This document shows positions 1 to 5,962 of a stretch of DNA of 7,085 bases, piece by piece. Positions within the stretch are counted from its first letter, which is position 1; every line of letters starts with the position of its first letter. This stretch comes from Acidimicrobiia bacterium (GTDB lineage: Bacteria > Actinomycetota > Acidimicrobiia > Acidimicrobiales > SZUA-35), in assembly GCA_029857855.1 (NCBI GenBank), contig JAOUGG010000114.1, forward strand, positions 1 to 7,085. Reading direction: 5' to 3'. The notes beneath the pieces were generated by a model. That model was not told the DNA's origin, did not search any database, and saw only the letters and a program-made list of their open reading frames with translations. The translations under genes were made by a program, and so were the position numbers.

Positions 1-63
1 CTCGAACCCGGCTGCGCCGTCTGGCTCATCTGACCCCGTCCGCTGCGTCCGCCCTCTCCGGCC

Positions 64-114
64 CCCGAACCGGCGGTTGTGGACCACCAAAACCGGGCCC
101 CACAACCGCCAGAA
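64..114 (-). repeat. 51-bp hairpin repeat, distal copy
   Basis: Exact second copy of 136-186, offset by 72 bp, with a 21-bp unique spacer (115-135) between. Inverted arms are at 72-82 and 100-110. The bases immediately flanking the two copies differ, so the repeat edges are sharp. That is more like duplication or insertion of a defined unit than gradual tandem expansion. Beyond it, 1-63 holds no supportable gene. Confidence 0.75.
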
Positions 115-135
115 CGAGGTACGCTGCGCACTTCA

Positions 136-186
136 CCCGAACCGGCGGTTGTGGACCACCAAAACCGGGCCCCACAACCGCCAGAA
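136..186 (-). repeat. 51-bp hairpin repeat, copy nearest the SDR gene
   Basis: This 51-bp sequence is identical at every base to 64-114. In transcription direction it begins 15 nt after the SDR stop codon. Inside are perfect 11-bp inverted arms (GGCGGTTGTGG at 144-154, CCACAACCGCC at 172-182) around a 17-nt loop, so the RNA would fold into a stable GC-rich stem. The minus strand after the stem reads GGTTCGGG, with no T-run. Candidate roles are a REP-like palindromic element protecting the 3' end of the mRNA, or a U-less terminator. It is too GC-rich and too isolated to call a CRISPR. Confidence 0.75.
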
Positions 187-201
187 GGAAACCGGGGTGG
201 T

Positions 202-1026
202 TCAGCGGAGGCGGATGATGTTGCCGGTCACGACCCGGCCCGCATCGGCGCACAGCCAGGCGATGACGTCGGCCACCTCGGACGGATCGGCCACATGGTG
301 GTGTTCGTGGTCGTTGGCCACGAACACCCGGACGGCATCGGTGATCCAGCCGGTGTCGGTCACCGGCGGATAGACCACGTTCGCGGTCACCCCGTCGGCC
401 GCCATCTCGGATGCCGCCGACAGGGTGTAGCTGATCAACGCCCCTTTGGCCGCGCCATAGGAGACCTCACCGGGAAACGCCCGACCCTCGCCCGAGGTGA
501 GCGTGACGATGCGGCCCCACTCCGCGCCCCGAGCCCGATGACGGGTGATGAAGTCCTGCATCAGGAGCGCCCCGGCGCGGGCGTCGACCTGGTACTGACG
601 ATCGATCGTCTCGGCCGTGACCGGGTGGCCGAGTCGGCCGACGGCGTCGGCGGCGTCCGGGGCGAAGCTGTCCTTCTGCCAGCCGCTGGCGTTGTGCACC
701 AGCACCGACACCGGACCCAGCGTCGCCTCCACCGAGTCGAACAGCCGTCCCGGGGTTTCGACGTCGGTCAGGTCGGCCTCGACCAGAAGGGCCCGCGCTC
801 CGGCCGCTTCGACCGCGGCGCCGACCTCACCGGCGTCGGACAGCCGCGCGCGAAGGTACGCGCCGTCGACATCGAAGTCGACCTCGGCGTCGCCGCCCGT
901 GCGGAAGTAGGTGATGGCGACATCCGCACCCTTGTGGGCCAGCGCCACGGCCGTTGCGGCGCCGATGCCGTGGTTTGCGCCCGTCACCAGAGCGACCCGG
1001 CCGGCGAGCGGCGACGAATCGGTCAC
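202..1026 (-). CDS. Short-chain dehydrogenase/reductase (SDR), substrate unknown
   Basis: This is a 274-residue cytosolic NAD(P)-dependent oxidoreductase of the classical SDR type, with a Rossmann fold. The nucleotide-binding motif TGANHGIG is at 15-22, and ADLTD at 84-88 is the adenine-contacting region. VLVHNASG (108-115) replaces the usual NNAG. The catalytic residues are Ser178 (in VTLTSGEG) and Tyr190/Lys194 (YGAAK). The helix that normally supplies the catalytic Asn reads YQVDARAG, giving Asp148. About 20 extra acidic residues lie near 44-65, after the second strand, and a His-rich stretch (HEHHH, 240-244) precedes the C-terminus. The end, VVTGNIIRLR, lacks the common terminal Gly-Gly. 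The start is GTG, 15 nt after the adk stop, with only a weak Shine-Dalgarno. It may be annotated as a 3-oxoacyl-ACP reductase-like enzyme by similarity, but nothing here shows the substrate. It ends the operon where map/infA is often found. Confidence 0.9.
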   Translation of the reverse strand: MTDSSPLAGRVALVTGANHGIGAATAVALAHKGADVAITYFRTGGDAEVDFDVDGAYLRARLSDAGEVGAAVEAAGARALLVEADLTDVETPGRLFDSVEATLGPVSVLVHNASGWQKDSFAPDAADAVGRLGHPVTAETIDRQYQVDARAGALLMQDFITRHRARGAEWGRIVTLTSGEGRAFPGEVSYGAAKGALISYTLSAASEMAADGVTANVVYPPVTDTGWITDAVRVFVANDHEHHHVADPSEVADVIAWLCADAGRVVTGNIIRLR

Positions 1027-1041
1027 AGCCGGCGAGTCAAC

Positions 1042-1608
1042 CTAGTCGGACGACTCGATGGCGGCGAATATGCGCTCGGCCACCTCGTCCTCGGTGCCGA
1101 GACCGTCGACGTTCACCACCATGCCGCGCTCGGCGAACCAGTTGATCGTCGGGACGGTTTCGGAGTCGTAGAGCGCCAGCCGCTTGGCGATGCCCTCATC
1201 GGTGTCGTCCTCACGTCCCCGCGCTTTCATCCGGGCCGTGACCTCGTCGAGCGGTACATCGAGGTTGATGACCGCGGTGAGCCTGGCGTCACCGAGCATC
1301 TCGACCAGGGCCTCGGCCTGACCGGGCGTACGGGGAAACCCGTCGAGCACGAAACCCTTCGACTCGACGTCGGGCTGGGACAACCGCTCGCGAACGATAC
1401 CGATCGTCATCTCGTCGGGGACGAGACCGCCGGACTGCATGATCGGCTCGACCTGCTTGCCCAATTCGGTTTCGGCGGCCACCGCCACTCGGAACATGTC
1501 GCCGGTGCTCAGGTGGATCACACCAAAGTGATCGATGATTCGATCACATTGCGTGCCCTTGCCTGCACCCTGGCGACCGAAGATAACCAGTCGAGTCACG
1601 TCAGTCAT
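1042..1608 (-). CDS. adk: Adenylate kinase, short-LID form
   Basis: Adenylate kinase interconverts ATP + AMP and 2 ADP in the cytosol. The 188-residue product has the P-loop GRQGAGKGTQ (11-20). The AMP-binding segment is STGDMFR (34-40), followed by GGLVPDE (60-66) and FVLDGFPRTPGQAEAL (86-101). The LID region ARGREDDTDE (129-138) has no insert and no Cys residues, so it is the short, zinc-free type. RLALYDSET (143-151) carries the arginine expected to contact phosphates. Most bacterial Adk proteins have a Pro after the first Gly-x of the P-loop (GxPGAGKGT); here it is Gln13, with the Gly and Lys17 kept, so activity is expected. The TAG stop of secY contributes to the AGGA that serves as Shine-Dalgarno. 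secY-adk adjacency is a very common bacterial arrangement. Confidence 0.97.
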   Translation of the reverse strand: MTDVTRLVIFGRQGAGKGTQCDRIIDHFGVIHLSTGDMFRVAVAAETELGKQVEPIMQSGGLVPDEMTIGIVRERLSQPDVESKGFVLDGFPRTPGQAEALVEMLGDARLTAVINLDVPLDEVTARMKARGREDDTDEGIAKRLALYDSETVPTINWFAERGMVVNVDGLGTEDEVAERIFAAIESSD

Positions 1609-1619
1609 GGCTCGCCATC

Positions 1620-2951
1620 CTATTTCAAGAAGCCGTCGTAGTTCTGGGCCAGGAGCTGAGAATCGATTTGCTTCATCAACTCCAGAGATACACCGACGCC
1701 GATGAGAATCGAAACGCCGGAGAAGCCGAGCAGGCCGAGACTGGTGTTGTTGCCGACGAGCTGGAACAGCATTGCCGACGGGATGAGGGCGATGACGGCG
1801 AGGAAGATGGATCCGGGCAGAGTGATGCGGTTCAATACCTTGGCCAGGTATCGCTCGGTCTGCGGACCGGGGCGGATGCCGGTGATGAAGCCGCCGGACT
1901 TTCGAAGCTCGTCGGCTCGACGAGCGGGGTCGAAGGCGATCGAGTTGTAGAAGTAGGCGAAGCCGATGATGAGCAGGCCGAAAACCAGGATGTAGGCCGG
2001 GTCGGTGGGCCGGAACAGCCGGTTCTGGATGAACGTGCGGACCACGTCACCCCAGGAATCCTGGGTGGCGTTGGTGGGCAGCACGTTGGCGACCAACGAC
2101 GGCAACTGCAGGAGCGAGCTGGCGAAGATGACCGGGATGACGCCGGCCTGGTTGACCTTCAGCGGGATGTACGTCTTGTTGCCGCCGTACTGGCGACGAC
2201 CGACGACCCGCTTCGGGAAGTTGATGGGGATCCGCCGCTGGCCCTGCTCGATGAAGACGATGCCGAGGCAGAGGAATAGCAGCACGATCATCGAGATGAT
2301 GAACCAGATGACGCCCCGAACCCGCCAGATGTTGATCCCAAGCGCCGGTAGGCCGGCAACCACGGAGGCGAAGATCAGCACCGACATGCCGTTGCCGATC
2401 CCGCGCTGGGTGATCATCTCCCCCATCCACATCAACAGGGCGACGCCTGTCGTTATACACAGCACGGCCAACAGCATCATCCAGATGCTGTTCTCCTCGG
2501 GGAACAGACCGGGGTCGAAGCCGTAGATCTGCTCGGGGCTCCGGCTGATCAGAAACACGAAGCCGGCGCTCTGGATGAGCGCCAGGATGATGGTCAGGTA
2601 CCGGGTCCACTGGGTGATCTTCCGCTGACCGACCGCTCCCTGAGACTGCCACTCCTCCAGCTTCGGTACCGCCACCGTGAGGATCTGAATGACGATCGAC
2701 GCCGTGATGTAGGGCAGGATGCCGAGGCCGAACAGGTTGAGGACACCACCGTTGCCGGTGAACAGGGTCAGGTACCCGAAGATGCCACCTTCAGAGTCGT
2801 CGATCTGGCGGCGCAGATTCTCGATACCGGTGAGGCTCACGCCGGGCGCCGGGATCTGCACGCCGAGTCGATAGATCACGAGGATGAAGATCGTGAACAG
2901 GATCTTGTTCCGAAGCTCGGCCGTTCGGATGACATTCAGCAACGTTGACAC
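1620..2951 (-). CDS. secY: Preprotein translocase subunit SecY
   Basis: SecY is the channel-forming subunit of the SecYEG translocon in the cytoplasmic membrane; it passes unfolded proteins from SecA or the ribosome. The 443-residue product shows ten hydrophobic segments, approximately 16-34, 72-95, 117-137, 157-176, 187-207, 213-235, 268-290, 318-337, 376-397 and 405-425. The plug region is near GGIFGYLTLFTGNGG (55-69). The signature TQRGIGNGMSVLIFASVVAG is at 181-200. The cytosolic C4 loop has RRIPINFPKRVVGRRQYGG, and the C5 loop has KSGGFITGIRPGPQTERYL, whose Arg360 matches the conserved translocation-critical arginine. The start is a GTG, preceded by GAAAGAG about 8 nt upstream. The long gap with a hairpin upstream suggests secY can be expressed somewhat independently of rplO. 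adk follows after 11 nt. Confidence 0.98.
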   Translation of the reverse strand: MSTLLNVIRTAELRNKILFTIFILVIYRLGVQIPAPGVSLTGIENLRRQIDDSEGGIFGYLTLFTGNGGVLNLFGLGILPYITASIVIQILTVAVPKLEEWQSQGAVGQRKITQWTRYLTIILALIQSAGFVFLISRSPEQIYGFDPGLFPEENSIWMMLLAVLCITTGVALLMWMGEMITQRGIGNGMSVLIFASVVAGLPALGINIWRVRGVIWFIISMIVLLFLCLGIVFIEQGQRRIPINFPKRVVGRRQYGGNKTYIPLKVNQAGVIPVIFASSLLQLPSLVANVLPTNATQDSWGDVVRTFIQNRLFRPTDPAYILVFGLLIIGFAYFYNSIAFDPARRADELRKSGGFITGIRPGPQTERYLAKVLNRITLPGSIFLAVIALIPSAMLFQLVGNNTSLGLLGFSGVSILIGVGVSLELMKQIDSQLLAQNYDGFLK

Positions 2952-2986
2952 TGTTTAGCTCTTTCGGTCTTTCATCTTTCCGGGGG

Positions 2987-3018
2987 CGAGTTTCGTGACC
3001 GTCAGGTCACGAAACTCG
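2987..3018 (-). promoter_or_regulatory. 14-bp perfect hairpin between rplO and secY
   Basis: The arms CGAGTTTCGTGACC (2987-3000) and GGTCACGAAACTCG (3005-3018) are exactly complementary, with a 4-nt loop. It sits in the 96-nt rplO-secY gap, 35 nt upstream of the secY GTG. On the minus strand the stem is followed by CCCCCGGAAAG, not a T-run, so it does not match an intrinsic terminator. Plausible roles are an mRNA processing or stability element, a partial attenuator that lowers secY relative to the ribosomal genes, or a dyad operator. A tandem 7-mer (CGGAGGC twice, 3023-3036) lies next to it. The structure is seen directly; its function is inferred. Confidence 0.65.
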
Positions 3019-3047
3019 AGGTCGGAGGCCGGAGGCCGAAGACACCG

Positions 3048-3533
3048 TTAGCGGTTGGTGTGCTGGTTGCCCTGGGCCGCCGGACGGACCTTGAACGGAA
3101 GTGGCAACGTCTCAACGGTACCCCCGGCCGCGGTGATGGCGGCTTCGGCACTCTTGGAGAATGCGTGGGCTTTGACCGTCACGACGCCCGTCAGCTCGCC
3201 CCGACCGAGAATCTTGACCAGGGCGCCCTTGGAGACGAGACCCTTGTCGAGCAGCGACTCGGGTGTGATCTCGGACAGGCCGCTCTCGGCGATCGTGTCG
3301 AGGTTGATGGCCTGGTATTCGACCCGGAACGGGTTGGTGAAACCCCGTAGTTTGGGGACGCGCTGCTGCAGCGGCAGCTGGCCGCCCTCGAAACCGACGC
3401 GAACCGTGTTGCGAGCCTTCTGACCCTTGGTGCCGCGACCGGCGGTCTTGCCGCCCTTGCCTGCAATACCACGGCCGACGCGCTTGCGTCGGGTACGTGA
3501 CCCTTCGGCCGGCTTGAGATCGTGAACCTTCAT
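3048..3533 (-). CDS. rplO: 50S ribosomal protein L15
   Basis: L15 is a 50S assembly protein that threads a basic extension deep into 23S rRNA. The 161-residue product is slightly longer than E. coli L15 (144). It opens [20 protein letters not shown] and carries the Gly/Lys/Arg-rich extension [17 protein letters not shown] (25-41). Next are [20 protein letters not shown] (48-67) and the globular C-terminal domain (about 75-150: [20 protein letters not shown], then [18 protein letters not shown]). The tail [12 protein letters not shown] is polar. The start lies 1 nt after the rpmD stop, with a perfect AGGAGG upstream. A 96-nt gap holding a long hairpin separates it from secY. Confidence 0.97.
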   Translation of the reverse strand: MKVHDLKPAEGSRTRRKRVGRGIAGKGGKTAGRGTKGQKARNTVRVGFEGGQLPLQQRVPKLRGFTNPFRVEYQAINLDTIAESGLSEITPESLLDKGLVSKGALVKILGRGELTGVVTVKAHAFSKSAEAAITAAGGTVETLPLPFKVRPAAQGNQHTNR

Positions 3534-3534
3534 G

Positions 3535-3744
3535 CTATTCAGCCTCCTCGGATTGGCCCTTGGGCACTCCCGCGGACACTTCTACGAGATGCGGGACGCG
3601 GGCGATCATGCCCCGGACCACCGGACCGTCGGTGAGAACGTTGGACTTGCCGATCCGGCCGAGACCGAGCGCCCGCAGCGTTCCCCGCTGCTTCGGCTTC
3701 GATCCGATGGCCGATCGGGTCTGCGTTACTGTGATTTCGCTCAT
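3535..3744 (-). CDS. rpmD: 50S ribosomal protein L30
   Basis: L30 is a small 50S protein present in many but not all bacteria. The real gene is the last 69 codons of a longer open frame that runs back over rpsE to 4029. The ATG at 3744 is chosen because AAGGAA (3758-3753) lies 8 nt upstream and because the L30 domain starts right after it: [54 protein letters not shown]. Typical bacterial L30 is about 60 residues; the excess is a hydrophilic C-terminal tail ending in SEEAE. Those Glu codons (GAGGAG) also form the Shine-Dalgarno of rplO. The TAG stop is one base from the rplO ATG. Confidence 0.95.
   Translation of the reverse strand: MSEITVTQTRSAIGSKPKQRGTLRALGLGRIGKSNVLTDGPVVRGMIARVPHLVEVSAGVPKGQSEEAE
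3543..3548 (-). promoter_or_regulatory. Shine-Dalgarno of rplO, inside rpmD
   Basis: The minus strand reads AGGAGG, a full match to the anti-Shine-Dalgarno core, 9 nt before the rplO ATG. It is encoded by the consecutive Glu codons near the L30 C-terminus, so the L30 tail sequence doubles as the translation signal for L15. Confidence 0.85.
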
Positions 3745-3763
3745 GGTGTTCGTTCCTTGGACC

Positions 3764-4351
3764 TTACGCGTCCGTTGTCTGCGTCGCTCGCGACGAGCGC
3801 AGCTCCCGCTCGCGCTCCTTGTAGGCCTCGAGCATGCCCTTCGGGGTGAACTCGGAGGCGTCGAGGCCCCGCAGCCGGGCGACCTCGTCGGGCCGCTTGA
3901 GGCTCTGAAGCGCATCGATGGTGGCTCGGGCCACGTTGATCTGGTTGGCCGAACCGAGTGACTTGCAGAGCACGTCGCGGATACCGGCCTCCTCCAGAAT
4001 GGCGCGGGCGGCACCGCCGGCGATGACACCGGTACCGGGAGCGGCGGGCTTCAGCATGACCCGTCCTGCACCCTGCTCGCCGATGACCTCGTGGGTCACG
4101 GTGCCACCGGCCATCGGGACGTCGAACATGAGCTTGCGGGCCTCTTCGGTTCCCTTCTGAATGGCGAGGGGAACCTCTTTGGCCTTGCCGTAGCCGAGTC
4201 CGACCCGGCCGTTGCCGTCGCCCAACACCACCAGAGCGGTGAAGGCGAAGCGTCGACCACCGCGGACGACCTTGGCCACCCGGTTGATGGTGATCACCCG
4301 CGACTCGCGACCATCGCCACGATCATTTCTACTGTCTCGTTCGTTTGCCAT
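3764..4351 (-). CDS. rpsE: 30S ribosomal protein S5
   Basis: S5 lines the mRNA entry channel with S3 and S4, and affects fidelity and mRNA unwinding. The 195-residue product has a charged, disordered-looking N-terminus (about 1-18). The N-terminal double-stranded RNA-binding-like domain follows, with the signature [20 protein letters not shown] and [18 protein letters not shown] (about 24-61). The C-terminal domain has [39 protein letters not shown] and [12 protein letters not shown]. The tail is charged ([14 protein letters not shown]). The RGGRRF loop corresponds to the region where spectinomycin-resistance changes occur in other bacteria; I see no obvious deletion there. The rplR stop and the Shine-Dalgarno overlap (TAAGGA), 6 nt before the ATG. 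rpmD follows after 19 nt. Confidence 0.97.
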   Translation of the reverse strand: MANERDSRNDRGDGRESRVITINRVAKVVRGGRRFAFTALVVLGDGNGRVGLGYGKAKEVPLAIQKGTEEARKLMFDVPMAGGTVTHEVIGEQGAGRVMLKPAAPGTGVIAGGAARAILEEAGIRDVLCKSLGSANQINVARATIDALQSLKRPDEVARLRGLDASEFTPKGMLEAYKERERELRSSRATQTTDA

Positions 4352-4360
4352 GATCAGTCC

Positions 4361-4741
4361 TTAGAATTTGAGGCCGGCTTCGCGGGCGGCGTCGGCCAGA
4401 GCGGCAACGCGACCGTGGTAACGGTTCCCGCCACGATCGAACACGACGTCTTCGACACCGGCGGCCTTGGCCCGTTCGCCGATCAGCTTGCCGACCTTGG
4501 CGGCGGCGCCGACGGAACCGGTGGAAGCGGGCGAGCCCATAGCGGATCTGACCTCGCCCTCGTAGGTGGAGGCGGCGGCCAGGGTCTTGCCCTTGGTGTC
4601 GTCGATCAGCTGGACGCTGATATGACGGTTCGACCGGTAGACGGCCAAGCGAGGGCGTTCGCCGGTACCGGTGACCTTCTTGCGGACCCGGCGCTGACGA
4701 CGGGCTCGAAGAGCCTGACGGGCTGCGGTCTTGGAGGCCAT
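4361..4741 (-). CDS. rplR: 50S ribosomal protein L18
   Basis: L18 binds 5S rRNA together with L5 in the central protuberance. The 126-residue product has the typical very basic N-terminal arm ([16 protein letters not shown], about 8-23). The core domain follows: [20 protein letters not shown] (29-48), a short linker, [20 protein letters not shown] (83-102), [20 protein letters not shown] and the terminal GLKF. The linker around residues 60-78 ([20 protein letters not shown]) is Gly/Ala/Ser-rich and somewhat longer than in compact L18 proteins. Its ATG overlaps the rplF stop (TAATG) and only a weak AGG-type Shine-Dalgarno precedes it, so initiation may rely on coupling. rpsE follows after 9 nt. 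Confidence 0.96.
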   Translation of the reverse strand: MASKTAARQALRARRQRRVRKKVTGTGERPRLAVYRSNRHISVQLIDDTKGKTLAAASTYEGEVRSAMGSPASTGSVGAAAKVGKLIGERAKAAGVEDVVFDRGGNRYHGRVAALADAAREAGLKF

Positions 4742-5280
4742 TACTTACCTGCCTTTCCGGCCTTACGCAGGACACGCTCGCCGACATAGCGCACACCCTT
4801 GCCCTTGTAGGGCTCCGGCTTGCGGTAGTCGCGAATCTCGGCGGCCACTTGGCCGACGACCTGCTTGTCGATACCGATGACGCCGATCTTGGTCGGCTCG
4901 GGCACGTCGAATTCGACCCCGTCGGGGGCCTGGACCTCGACCGGGTGGCTGAAGCCGAGCGCAAGCTCGAGCTTGTCCTTGCCCTTGGCCTGGGCCCGGT
5001 AGCCGACGCCGATGATCTCGAGGTCCTTGCGGAAGCCCTCGCTCACGCCGATGACCATGTTGTTGACCAGCGACCGGGTGAGACCGTGGAGCGCCTTCGT
5101 CTGGCGGTCCTCGTTGGAGCGGTCGACGGTGATCTGGCCGTCGTCGACACTCACCGAGATCGTCTCGGGGATCGTGTGTTCGAGGGTCCCCTTGGGACCC
5201 TTGACTGCGACGTCGAGTCCGGAGACCGAGATCTCGACACCGGATGGGACGGCGATGGGGGCTTTTCCAATTCGTGACAT
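4741..5280 (-). CDS. rplF: 50S ribosomal protein L6
   Basis: L6 is a two-domain protein near the sarcin-ricin loop and the translation-factor site of the 50S subunit. From the ATG at 5280 the product is 179 residues, normal for L6. It begins [17 protein letters not shown]. The first domain runs to about residue 80 ([14 protein letters not shown]; then [21 protein letters not shown]). The second begins about [17 protein letters not shown], and the C-terminal L6 signature is [14 protein letters not shown] (155-168) followed by a Lys-rich tail. The frame is open three codons further to a TTG (5289), but Shine-Dalgarno spacing and family N-terminus argue against it. The TAA stop overlaps the rplR ATG by one base (TAATG). 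The upstream 73-nt gap with hairpins is the first long break in the operon. Confidence 0.97.
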   Translation of the reverse strand: MSRIGKAPIAVPSGVEISVSGLDVAVKGPKGTLEHTIPETISVSVDDGQITVDRSNEDRQTKALHGLTRSLVNNMVIGVSEGFRKDLEIIGVGYRAQAKGKDKLELALGFSHPVEVQAPDGVEFDVPEPTKIGVIGIDKQVVGQVAAEIRDYRKPEPYKGKGVRYVGERVLRKAGKAGK

Positions 5281-5290
5281 GATGATCAAT

Positions 5291-5294
5291 TCCT
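5291..5294 (-). promoter_or_regulatory. Shine-Dalgarno deciding the rplF start
   Basis: The minus strand reads AGGA here, 10 nt before the ATG at 5280. A TTG codon at 5289-5287 is in the same frame but only 1 nt from this site, too close to be served by it. The ATG at 5280 also gives the family N-terminus MSRIGKAPI. Confidence 0.7.
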
Positions 5295-5300
5295 ACTTTT

Positions 5301-5326
5301 CGATGTTTGGCCGAAGGCCAAACTCG
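5301..5326 (-). promoter_or_regulatory. Hairpin in the rpsH-rplF gap
   Basis: A perfect 8-bp inverted repeat (arms GTTTGGCC at 5305-5312 and GGCCAAAC at 5316-5323) has a 3-nt loop. Three more base pairs form outside it if one unpaired base (5304) is allowed. It starts 20 nt upstream of the rplF ATG and about 6 nt upstream of its Shine-Dalgarno. No T-run follows it on the minus strand, so a simple intrinsic terminator is unlikely. It may be a processing site, attenuator or protein-binding leader; the role is an inference. Confidence 0.55.
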
Positions 5327-5328
5327 TG

Positions 5329-5349
5329 GCGAGCGGCGCAGCTGCTCGC
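5329..5349 (-). repeat. Second short inverted repeat in the rpsH-rplF gap
   Basis: Arms GCGAGC (5329-5334) and GCTCGC (5344-5349) are separated by 9 nt. It lies just after the rpsH stop and directly upstream, in transcription order, of the hairpin at 5301-5326. The stem is short, so significance is uncertain, but together the two could form a tandem stem-loop. Confidence 0.35.
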
Positions 5350-5353
5350 ACTG

Positions 5354-5758
5354 TTACCAGACGTAGCAGAGCACTTCGCCACCGATTTTGGCCTTGCGTG
5401 CGGCCCGATCGGTGAGAAGACCCTTGCTGGTCGAGAGAACGGCGACGCCGAGACCACCGAGAACCCGAGGGATCTGGTCGGTCTTGGTGTAGACCCGAAG
5501 GCCGGGCTTCGACACCCGCTTCAGGCCGTTGATCACCCGCTGGCGCTCCGGCGAATACTTCATGTTGATGGTCAGGGTTGAACCCGGACCATCGGTGTTC
5601 TCGCTCGCTTCGAAACTCGTGATGTAACCCTCGGACTTGAGAACCTCGGCCAGGGCCAGTTTGAGCTTGGACGACGGCATGTGAACCTCATCGTGCATCG
5701 CGATGTTGGCGTTGCGGATGCGGGTCAGCATGTCGGCAATCGGATCGGTCATAGACAT
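5354..5758 (-). CDS. rpsH: 30S ribosomal protein S8
   Basis: S8 is a primary binding protein of the 16S rRNA central domain (helix 21). In E. coli it is also the translational repressor of the spc operon. The 134-residue product begins [17 protein letters not shown], the usual S8 N-terminus preceded by two extra residues. It ends with the C-terminal rRNA-binding signature [18 protein letters not shown] followed by [11 protein letters not shown]. The middle domain has [16 protein letters not shown] and [12 protein letters not shown]. Length matches the family (about 130). The start at 5758 is preferred because of Shine-Dalgarno spacing; an ATG at 5752 is possible. Downstream, an unusually long 73-nt gap with two inverted repeats separates it from rplF. 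Confidence 0.97.
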   Translation of the reverse strand: MSMTDPIADMLTRIRNANIAMHDEVHMPSSKLKLALAEVLKSEGYITSFEASENTDGPGSTLTINMKYSPERQRVINGLKRVSKPGLRVYTKTDQIPRVLGGLGVAVLSTSKGLLTDRAARKAKIGGEVLCYVW

Positions 5759-5765
5759 TGTTTCA

Positions 5766-5774
5766 CTCCCTCCC
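5766..5774 (-). promoter_or_regulatory. Purine-rich Shine-Dalgarno of rpsH
   Basis: The minus strand reads GGGAGGGAG, 7 nt upstream of the ATG at 5758. A second in-frame ATG is present two codons later (5752-5750); the spacing favours the first. The site lies in the 18-nt rpsN-rpsH gap. Confidence 0.7.
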
Positions 5775-5776
5775 GA

Positions 5777-5962
5777 TCACCAGCTGGCCTTGGTCACGCC
5801 GGGAATCTCGCCGGCGTGGGCCATCTCGCGAAAACAGATACGGCAAAGATCGAACTTGCGGTAGACGGCACGGGGCCGGCCGCAAACCTGGCACCGGGTA
5901 TAAGCCCGGACCTTGAACTTCGGGGTCTTGCGTTGCTTGTTCTTGAGTGCTTTCTTTGCCAT
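5777..5962 (-). CDS. rpsN: 30S ribosomal protein S14, zinc-binding (type Z) form
   Basis: S14 sits in the head of the 30S subunit near the A site and the S3/S10 cluster. At 61 residues this is the short zinc-dependent form. It shows a CxxC pair at Cys24/Cys27 ([15 protein letters not shown]) and a second at Cys40/Cys43 (DLCRICFRE), ending in the family hallmark [11 protein letters not shown]. The long zinc-independent S14, about 100 residues and lacking the cysteines, would look quite different. Its ATG overlaps the rplE stop (TAATG), and rpsH follows after 18 nt. In some bacteria a zinc-free paralogue elsewhere replaces this protein when zinc is scarce; nothing in this window shows whether that applies here. 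Confidence 0.97.
   Translation of the reverse strand: MAKKALKNKQRKTPKFKVRAYTRCQVCGRPRAVYRKFDLCRICFREMAHAGEIPGVTKASW

Noticed and set aside
1..33. C-terminal end of a convergent plus-strand gene (LEPGCAVWLI then TGA)
   Set aside because: Ten codons are too few to judge, no family motif is visible and other frames are also open here. It would fit a convergent junction at the hairpins, but cannot be supported from this window.
64..186. CRISPR array
   Set aside because: There are only two units, the repeats are 51 bp, the spacer is 21 bp, and no cas gene is nearby. Dimensions and internal palindrome fit a REP-like pair better.
64..186. Integron attC site
   Set aside because: The hairpin shape is suggestive, but the RYYYAAC and GTTRRRY core sites expected at the ends are not present, and there is no integrase or cassette.
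1528..1547. 8-bp perfect inverted repeat (GTGATCGA / TCGATCAC) near the start of adk
   Set aside because: It lies within coding sequence for the conserved-type stretch CDRIIDHF and is accounted for by those codons. The stem is short and no regulatory role is indicated.
79..1641. A 520-codon open frame on the plus strand, antisense to the SDR and adk genes
   Set aside because: It lies opposite two clear protein families and starts inside the hairpin repeat. Its product is rich in Arg, Gly, Asp and His with no recognisable domain. This is what a high-GC gene with strong third-position bias gives on its complement.
3745..4029. N-terminal extension of the rpmD frame over rpsE
   Set aside because: The upstream part is an out-of-frame reading of rpsE, with Pro/Ser/Arg-rich sequence. 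The L30 domain and a well-spaced Shine-Dalgarno start at 3744.
5281..5289. TTG start for rplF three codons upstream
   Set aside because: The only Shine-Dalgarno is 1 nt from this TTG, and the extra residues are absent from the usual L6 N-terminus (MSRIGK).
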